Of a stretch of 64,000 bases of DNA, positions 57,017 to 64,000 are shown piece by piece. How positions within the stretch are numbered: position 1 is the first letter of the stretch; every line of letters begins with the position of its first letter. The stretch is from the NCBI GenBank assembly GCA_002812745.2, contig NCSJ02000036.1, forward strand, positions 1 to 64,000, written 5' to 3'. The notes beneath the pieces were generated by a model. That model searched no databases. It worked only from the letters and a program-made list of their open reading frames with translations, and was not told the origin of the DNA. The position numbers were made by a program, and so were the translations under genes. The stretch comes from Scytalidium lignicola. Lineage: Eukaryota > Ascomycota > Leotiomycetes.

Positions 57017-58428
57017 TTCCGCAGATATTCTTTCTTCAAGAGGATCGGTCACCACGGGAATGGATGGTCGCTGGATTGACCAATCATAAATCAGACTAGT
57101 TATATCACTTGCTTTCAGATCAATAACAAGTCGAACTCATTAAATAGGAAATTAAGAAAATTTCACAAATAATGGGAATTCAGGAAAATACACTTCTTGA
57201 AGCAANTTTTTTTCTGTTTGTGATAGCTCGATGTTTATGGGTCACGTGGTAATTATCACATGATCCACCCCCTTTTTCTACCCCTATGCAATGCAAACCT
57301 CTAACAGAAAGGTACCATCAACCGACTTGTTACATATGATAAATTATGATTTGATGAAAACCACTAATTACTCTGGTAGGGTCTATATCTATTTTAATAG
57401 GGGTGGTATAATGTGGAGCTCAGTGATGCTGCGAAGACTTCTGTAGGACTGCCATGTGCAGCAAAGCCAAACTCTCGAAAAATTAATTGGTTTTTAGAGA
57501 CACAAAATTGAAAACTAAAGGAGGCTAGGTAATTCTACAATAGTAGTCCATTATTGCAAGATGTTACTAGTAAGTTTAGCGTAGGCTCGCTTTGGTCATT
57601 TCCTATAGATAACACCTTCATTCAAATAGGGCATTGGATGTGTTGATAATCATAAAACAACTTCACAATATTCCATAATTCTGGAGCCCAAAATAGACTT
57701 TACAAGAACAAGCCCAGATATCATGTAGTTGGCCTTCTTTCCCTCTTGCAATGTATGTTTGCAGATTTCTCCAATCGTAACGAAACCGTGACACTTTCAA
57801 AGAAAGTACACAGGCTTAGAGCACTAATCAATTTTTTTCCCATTCTGATTCAAGATTATCAATAACACTAGTTGGCAACCTTCTGTGATAGCGTACAATG
57901 ACACTGGTGGGTTATAGATTGAAATATTGTAGTTCCGCTTCAATGGAATAATTATAATAACTAAATCTGCATACTGGTTTTGAACCATACGTCTTTCATG
58001 TGCCTCAAATATCATATCGTGAATCTCACTGTAAATGCACACTAGAACTTTCCGAAGAGTAGCTCACCTTCTCTGCATGTAGCCGTTTGCTCGTCGGAAA
58101 TTATATCTGATTCATTGTCAATTGTAGTTACCTGGTATGAATAATTTCTTTCAAGCGGCACAAACATTTCCAAAGACTAGAAGATCTTAAGTTTGACAAA
58201 GATGGACAACAGAGATTGAGAATTTTATTAGCAGGAACGCTATAATAGTGCTTAGAATTGTCGTTGTCTCCATCTATATTCACTTATCAGCTGTTCCCTT
58301 ATTTCAGACTTGTCGCATCTCTCACTTCCACTTATTTGTCGATATCTCTACAACTTCAGACAAAATTAAAGAACTGCTCTGCTTTTCCATACTCCAACAC
58401 AACAGAAGTTGATTTTATCACCTTCGCA
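57017..58428. other. Spacer between Myb-like genes 5 and 6
   Basis: About 1.4 kb, AT-rich, with an N at 57206 before a T run. No supported frame. The promoter of the gene at 58429 must lie at its right end. Confidence 0.5.
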
Positions 58429-59209
58429 ATGGCTCCCGCATCCAACGAAGAGCAGTTCAAGTTTCTTATCAGTTGTATTCGTTATAGCAACAATGGAAAG
58501 GTAATGAAGACACAAATATGGACAACATCCCTCTTGCTCACCTTTCAAAGGTCGATTTTTCAGAAGTTGCAAAAGAATGCTCAATTGTCAGCAAAGGCGC
58601 AGCGTAAGTGACTAGATCCAATGTCTTCACTCTGTTTTCAGGCAGTCTAACATAAGCATATATAGTGCAAAGCGTTATGAGAGACTCATGAAAGCACATG
58701 GTATTTCTCCAAGTGGCACACCAACTAAACCAGCATCAAGCCGCGTCACGAAGACAGAGCGACGAAATTCAACGAGTGGAGCTAAAAAGCGAAAAACCGA
58801 AGCTTTCATGGGAGATGAAAACGATGGTGATGATGACGAGGAATTCGGAATGGTCAAGAACGAGAATAGTATGAGCAACGCTCAAAACTTTCAAATCAAG
58901 GAAGAGGACACCAAGCAACACCTGAACTTCATTTCTACTGATGATATGGCTCCTCTGAACAGCCTCCACTATGGCCAAAATGCATATGCACCTACCAACT
59001 TTAGCTATTCTCCAGCTGGATTTTCTACTCCTGTTCACAGCAATTTCATGATTGATGCTAAGAGTCCATATGGTTTTGAGTCCCCTTATCCCCCTGATGG
59101 CATCACTCCAGCTTCCAACACACCAACCAAGACATTTGGATATCAGCCAAAAGGAGCACATACTCCAGAAAACAAAGGTCGTCAAGAAAGTCCATTGATC
59201 GTCGAATAA
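58429..59209 (+). CDS. Small Myb/SANT-like protein 6
   Basis: Three exons: 58429-58500, 58551-58603 and 58666-59209. Introns are 50 nt (phase 0) and 62 nt (phase 2) and the product is 222 residues. The first intron is just before V-D-F as in four neighbours. The second lies in the third helix, close to where gene 1 has its only intron. The domain reads F-K-F-L-I-S-C-I-R-Y, V-D-F-S-E-V-A-K-E-C and A-A-A-K-R-Y-E-R-L-M-K. The tail has K-K-R-K, V-K-N-E and I-K-E-E, then a Tyr/Pro/Ser/Asn-rich region. Of the six it has the fullest intron set. Confidence 0.82.
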
Positions 59210-60575
59210 GTCCGTCTTCTAGTCATCGCTCGTTGCTTCGAGAGTAATTACTTTGTATATTTACTGGGTAAATCGATCTAATCGGTCTCAAGTCCTTTAG
59301 TTATCACTGAGGAGCTTCCAGTTTCACCTTTTACTTAACTGGTAGTTTAGAAAGTGGCTAAAATGACACTTGAATAAAATATACCTCTCAACTTATGACA
59401 CATGACTATTCTAACCGTAATTATGTAGCTGCAGAGAATGTTATAAGATTTATCCTTACTCGAGATTTACCTATGAAATTGCATTTNAAAAAGTGCTAGT
59501 CGCTTATCATTGGTAGACATCTTCCAGGAGTCTTCTATTTCTATATTATGGCAGCCCACATTTATACAGCCTCACTACATGAACAGTTAATTTAGAGGAG
59601 AGCGACACAAAATTACTTGTCTCAAGTAATGGAGTTTAAGATAACAGTAAATAATAGTGCTCACATTTGAGGAAAGTAGACAGTTGCAAAACCAGAAAAA
59701 TCCAAACTTGTCAAACGCTTCATTGAATTATCTTAGCTCAGACAAAGTCTAAATTCTTGACGACCAACAATTTATAGACTCCTCGCTACAGGATAAAATT
59801 AAAGATAATGATATGGTCCTAATTAAAACATAATTATCTCAGTTCTTGAACTAAGCATCTTTATCCATAAACTAAAGGTGTATAAGGACGCGTTGCTAGG
59901 TGAACAGAGCTCAAGCAGATAATATCCTATTCCATGGCGCGCCTTAGCGGTTCCTGGTTTGAGTGTTGTCAATAGTTACAATTCCTCGTGCCCATAAGCT
60001 TGTGCGTAACTCCCAAGGACCACTCTTCACCTTTACAACTTTTCAATGCAACCAAATTCCTTTCGAAGAGATAGCATTTGTCAAAAAGGAGCTTAAAAAA
60101 GTCAACCATAACACATACTGGATATTAAGAGCATCTCTATATATTCTATAGAGGTGTAGTGGCTTTTCTTACTGCTCTGTTGCATATTTCCAGCTTTCCC
60201 AACACAATTCGAAACAATCAATCTCCCTAACAAGGTCATCTCGAATACCTCGAGCTCTGCTATCACAAGATTCAAGTAAGTTGTAACATTTCAAGATACT
60301 CCATTTTCTTTCCAGGTTATTGTTGAAAAGCTCACCTTCCAAAAGTATTCACCTTCACCCTTCATCTCTATTCTAAAACATCTGATCACCCAAGCGCTTC
60401 CAATTCGATCATATCACAATTGGATTATCAAAGCTTCGAGGAGACTTCTTTCATTGCTAAAAGCTTTTATCCTCTTCAATCCTCTGCTGTCTGTACCATT
60501 TGAATACCTCTTTTATCGAGTCGTGGTCACCAACAATCACATCCATCCTAACTTGACAATTGAAGATCCTCAACT
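59210..60575. other. Spacer between Myb-like gene 6 and the larger gene
   Basis: About 1.4 kb, AT-rich, with an N at 59487 before an A run. A T/C-rich leader precedes the ATG at 60576. No coding content was recognised. Confidence 0.5.
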
Positions 60576-62487
60576 ATGGGCCGTCATACCACTAAGGTTG
60601 AGCCTAAGAAGGGTGATAAGAAGGTCAATTACAAGGTCTCAAAAGACAAGGTCAAGAAAGAATCTCCAAAAGCTTCTGCAAGAGGTAAAGCTGTTAGCAG
60701 GTCACCGAGGTTCGACAATTCTTTCGCTACATTAAAAGAATTGAAGCATGAGACGTGCTCAGATGCTGATGGTGACCTTGTTCCAATCAAAGAAGACCTG
60801 GACTTTGCTGGTGAAAGCGAATGGTCTGCTATAGAAAATGACACCAAGTATGATAGGGTTACTCCCAAATCTGACAGTAAAGTTCAGATCAAAAAGGATA
60901 GCAAGCAAGAGGATAGCCCTACCACTGACTTTTCCCACAACGGACGAGTTAATGGTCGCAAACTGGTTATGTGGCACCGTAAGTCTTTTCCAATTTTTGG
61001 ATATTATTTTTAAGTTACTATTGAAGACTTTCGTTGAAGTCTATTATAACTCCGTGTCAATAGCGTGCTGATTTCTTATTTCAGGTCCTCGAATGATAGA
61101 GAAGCTCTTCTATCATATCATATATGAGAGTCATCGTGCAGGAATTGAGCTTCCGTGGGGAGCTGCAGTCCATAGGCTGAGCCCAGGTTCAAGCGGCCAG
61201 TCTGCTCAGCAGCATCTTGCTAGGTTCCGTGATCAACTTGTTGCTGAGGGCCACTTGGTGCCACCTCTACTTGGAAAGAGAAATATTAAGCAAGACCCAA
61301 ATATAAGAGGACATATACGTGACTTCACCTCGGAGTATCCATATGCAGTCCGTATTGTTGACTGGGATGAAAAAATCGAAGATCCCAAAGAGAGTCTTCC
61401 AATTGATGATGGTATCATTCGCGGCTCAGGAAAATACAAACGTGGTAACTATACTGGGGTTACTGCTCATGAAATCCGTAAAGCCGATGGTCGACGCAAC
61501 AGAAATCCCTCAGTCCATCAAAATAGAAACCAGATTAATTCTTCCAATAACCTGGGCGAGGACAATGATGAGTTGGAGCATGCAATAACCACCAGCAATT
61601 ACCAGGAAAAGAAGTATAACCTTCGCCAAACGTCAAAGTCTTACCATGAAAACTCCGAGGAAGAGGCTTCTGAGAGTGAGCCAGAGCTAGCGTCTCCTGA
61701 TGAAATAGAACTCGAAGACGAATCGAATCAAGTTGGGGTTCCAGAAAACCTCATATATCCTCCCCGCCAACCAAGCCTTACTCCATCTTTAGTGTATGCG
61801 GAATCTGAAGCTGGTAGCACGGCAGGACACAGCATATCTACTTACGACGAAGATTGTATTGACACCATTCCATACCAAGGCGGCATATCAGAAAATGAAT
61901 GGGATAGCTCTGAAACATCAGATATGGATGTGCTGGAGCATGCTCTGATGGTCCCGTCTTACTATGAACCACATCCAAGCAATTTAGAAATGGCGCATAT
62001 GCTACACACATATACAGATGACTTGCAGGAATACATGCCCCGAATGTCTTATGGTATGCAAACTACCTCCAGTATTCTCACGGATGGTCGAGTGCATCTC
62101 CCTTCTGTGGGTGGAAACGCGCTCGGACTATACAACCCTTACCAATTACCTCAGTCAGTTCAGAGCTATTCGGGAATAGAGAGCAGATATTATTCGAACG
62201 AGGGCATTTTTAGCGAGGGATTCTTATTTGATGAAAATCAAGATCTGGATACTGCAGTTTATGATCAAGCCAATTTTAGAACCACTGACATCGGCTTTGA
62301 ATGCTCTCCGGTAAACGACAGTGGTCTTGTTATGGTTCAGCAGCGACCCACTTCCAAATATCAGGAAACACCGTCTAACCAGTTTGCTCTGGTCGGGGAC
62401 AGCTTTGAATATAGGTCAACGTCTTCTGATGATGCCGCACACAAAGATGATGAAGGGGTTGATGATATCGAGGTATATCATTTCTAG
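60576..62487 (+). CDS. Large uncharacterised protein with helical DNA-binding-like domain
   Basis: Two exons, 60576-60978 and 61085-62487, joined by a 106-nt phase-1 intron, encode 601 residues. The first 90 residues are Lys-rich with V-K-K-E. A domain at about 135-200 opens P-R-M-I-E-K-L-F-Y-H-I-I-Y-E. It continues with E-L-P-W-G-A-A-V-H-R-L-S-P-G-S-S-G and Q-Q-H-L-A-R-F-R-D-Q-L, then a conserved-looking block with H-I-R-D-F-T-S-E-Y and V-D-W-D-E. I recall similar blocks in other ascomycete hypothetical proteins but know no function. The spacing of L-x-W-x-x-x-V and the later x-R-F-R parallels the neighbouring Myb-like domains. The rest is acidic, Ser/Tyr/Asn-rich and probably disordered. 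Confidence 0.78.
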
Positions 62488-64000
62488 AGGCACCAAGAAC
62501 ATGAAGAAGCAGAATGGAGCAATGGATCTAGCGTCCACTTAAGTGACGTTTGATTAGCCTTATGTTAAATCGACCCTATTGATATGTGTAAGTGATTTTG
62601 TTGCATACCGATAGATAACTAGCTGATTAGATTTGACCAAACAGGAACTTTAGCCTACTGCAACAGCTAACAGTTGGCATTCGCTAGTTTCGAACCTGGG
62701 TAGAAAAATCGACCTTCGGTTGACGCTTGTCTTCCGATTGCATTACTTTCTTGATTGTATTATCACATTTTTGATCTGCGGATCCGTGTCTTGCCATCTC
62801 TCGTAGTCGAGGTAAATGGAAATCCTAGTTTCGCAAATTGCCGGAGCTCTAGTGGAGATTGGCAGACTTGTACCTTCAATTCTTTGGTTCGGTTCACTAG
62901 AGTCGGTCATTGATGACTTCTTCTCAATCAACCGTTCTACTCTTCAGAGGTTTGGCCAAGGCCTCAAATTAGTAGGAAGAATAATCGAGACAATGTTACA
63001 GCTGGAATGCGGGTTTCTTTTAGGACATCTCCTTTTCGAGGGTTATTTGGTATTTGGGATCATACAGAGGATAGGAACAATAGTGTTGTTACAGAAAATG
63101 CAGATAGTGGTTTGACAGATCGACAATGTAATACTGGTATAGGAAACAAGGACCATGAGGATAATATGTATCCAAACAATAGAACAATATCTCCATTGAG
63201 TAGACGGTACAGTCATACTTTCCGTTAAAATTGTTGAATTAGTATGATCCAAAGCATTTGGCTCTGAACCTGTATTATCTGACGACGGATACTTTGTTCC
63301 AGAGTTAAATAAGTTTATTTGATAGTAGGCGGAATATCTATCCTAGGAAGCAAAGTTAACACTTGCTGACGTATGCTAACCTGCGAGATAAGTTATAATC
63401 TCTGGTGATTATTGGATAGAGCACTAGTAACTTATGTGTACTTAGTGCTTAAAAAAGGAACTCAAAGAGAACCATGAGCTGCAGACAAACTAGTTCTCCA
63501 CAGAACATATGCATAACAGGAAGCAGTTTCTGGAAGCCTTTGAGGTACAACTTGTATGGTATACTCTTAAAGTTGGAGGCAATAACAATATAACCCTATG
63601 CTTGCTGAAAGAGACTTTCTCTTTTGCAGATTGAATCATATAGAAACACGACTGAATGAAAGCAAAGCGGATGATAGTCTAGAATCTGGAGGTCCCTGTA
63701 ACGCTAGAATCTATTATATAAGACAATCGACTTATATTGAAGAGAAGCCCTACACTCCGAAATAAGGCAGGAATTCTCATACCCATTTGCTGGGTTAACT
63801 CTAGAAGTAGGACTACACTGTAACACTAGAGTGAATTGAAGGATGGTGGAACTAGGCCGTGATCTAGATTATGTGCTACAGTTAATTGACTCTAGGTTTT
63901 GGTCCGAAATTCTCTCCAGACTTCACAATGTACTCTTCGGCATTGTTTGTTGATTAATATGGCGGTTGTCGGAGAACGTCGGCAGGGGTACTCGGGTTAA
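62488..64000. other. Right edge, no supported gene; possible broken frame
   Basis: About 1.5 kb, AT-rich. A plus-strand frame at 62911-63228 has protein-like composition (V-W-P-R-P-Q-I-S-R-K-N-N-R, R-V-S-F-R-T-S-P-F-R-G). It lacks a start, and a neighbouring frame from 62816 overlaps it, which could reflect a decayed gene or a missing upstream exon. I recognise no family. The last 700 bases show nothing. Confidence 0.3.

Noticed and set aside
62660..62720. Possible tRNA T-arm (TTCGAAC-like)
   Set aside because: The flanking bases do not form a T stem on either strand, and no acceptor or anticodon arm could be built.

Overview
The window is nuclear DNA from a filamentous ascomycete. Coding regions are interrupted by short introns, mostly about 50-110 nt, with GTRNGY donors and CTAAC/CTRAY-like branch points. 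Gene content is that of a Pezizomycotina chromosome: PRC2 subunit, class II histone deacetylase with Arb2 domain, GAPDH, ATP synthase beta, glycogen branching enzyme, Rab11. The F-box proteins and the short Myb-like proteins resemble families I associate with Leotiomycetes such as Sclerotiniaceae. That placement is inference from memory, not a computed result.

Layout. 1-2.3 kb is an AT-rich gene-poor edge that begins with the tail of a Tc1/mariner-type transposase. 2.3-12.4 kb holds an F-box/LRR protein gene (with one frameshift), a divergent SUZ12-like PRC2 gene, and an uncharacterised nuclear protein gene. 12.4-14.4 kb is an N-containing non-coding gap. 14.4-46.6 kb is a housekeeping block: ATP2, RAB11/YPT31, mitochondrial ClpX, glycogen branching enzyme (one frameshift at an N), BRX1, an F-box-like gene, HDA1, GAPDH, COX5/COX IV, a long coiled-coil protein, RVB2 (reptin), LIN1/CD2BP2 and UFD1. 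From 47.4 to 62.5 kb the character changes. Six small genes encode short Myb/SANT-like domains with charged tails, and a seventh larger gene carries a domain of similar outline. They are separated by long AT-rich spacers. 62.5-64 kb has no gene I can support beyond a possible broken reading frame.

The most interesting part is the right third. Five of the six small Myb-like genes carry a phase-0 intron at the same place, next to the conserved [IV]-D-[WFM] of the domain. This points to a locally amplified family. Their tails are Lys/Glu-rich, and most hold several SUMO-acceptor-like motifs (hydrophobic-K-x-E).

Both coding frameshifts lie in A/T homopolymers, and 13 of the 14 Ns sit beside A/T homopolymers. 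They are therefore most simply read as assembly errors rather than biological lesions. Many first coding exons are extremely short (UFD1 3 nt, RVB2 9 nt, ATP2 11 nt; RAB11 has a 13-nt second exon), so simple ORF calls would misplace their starts.
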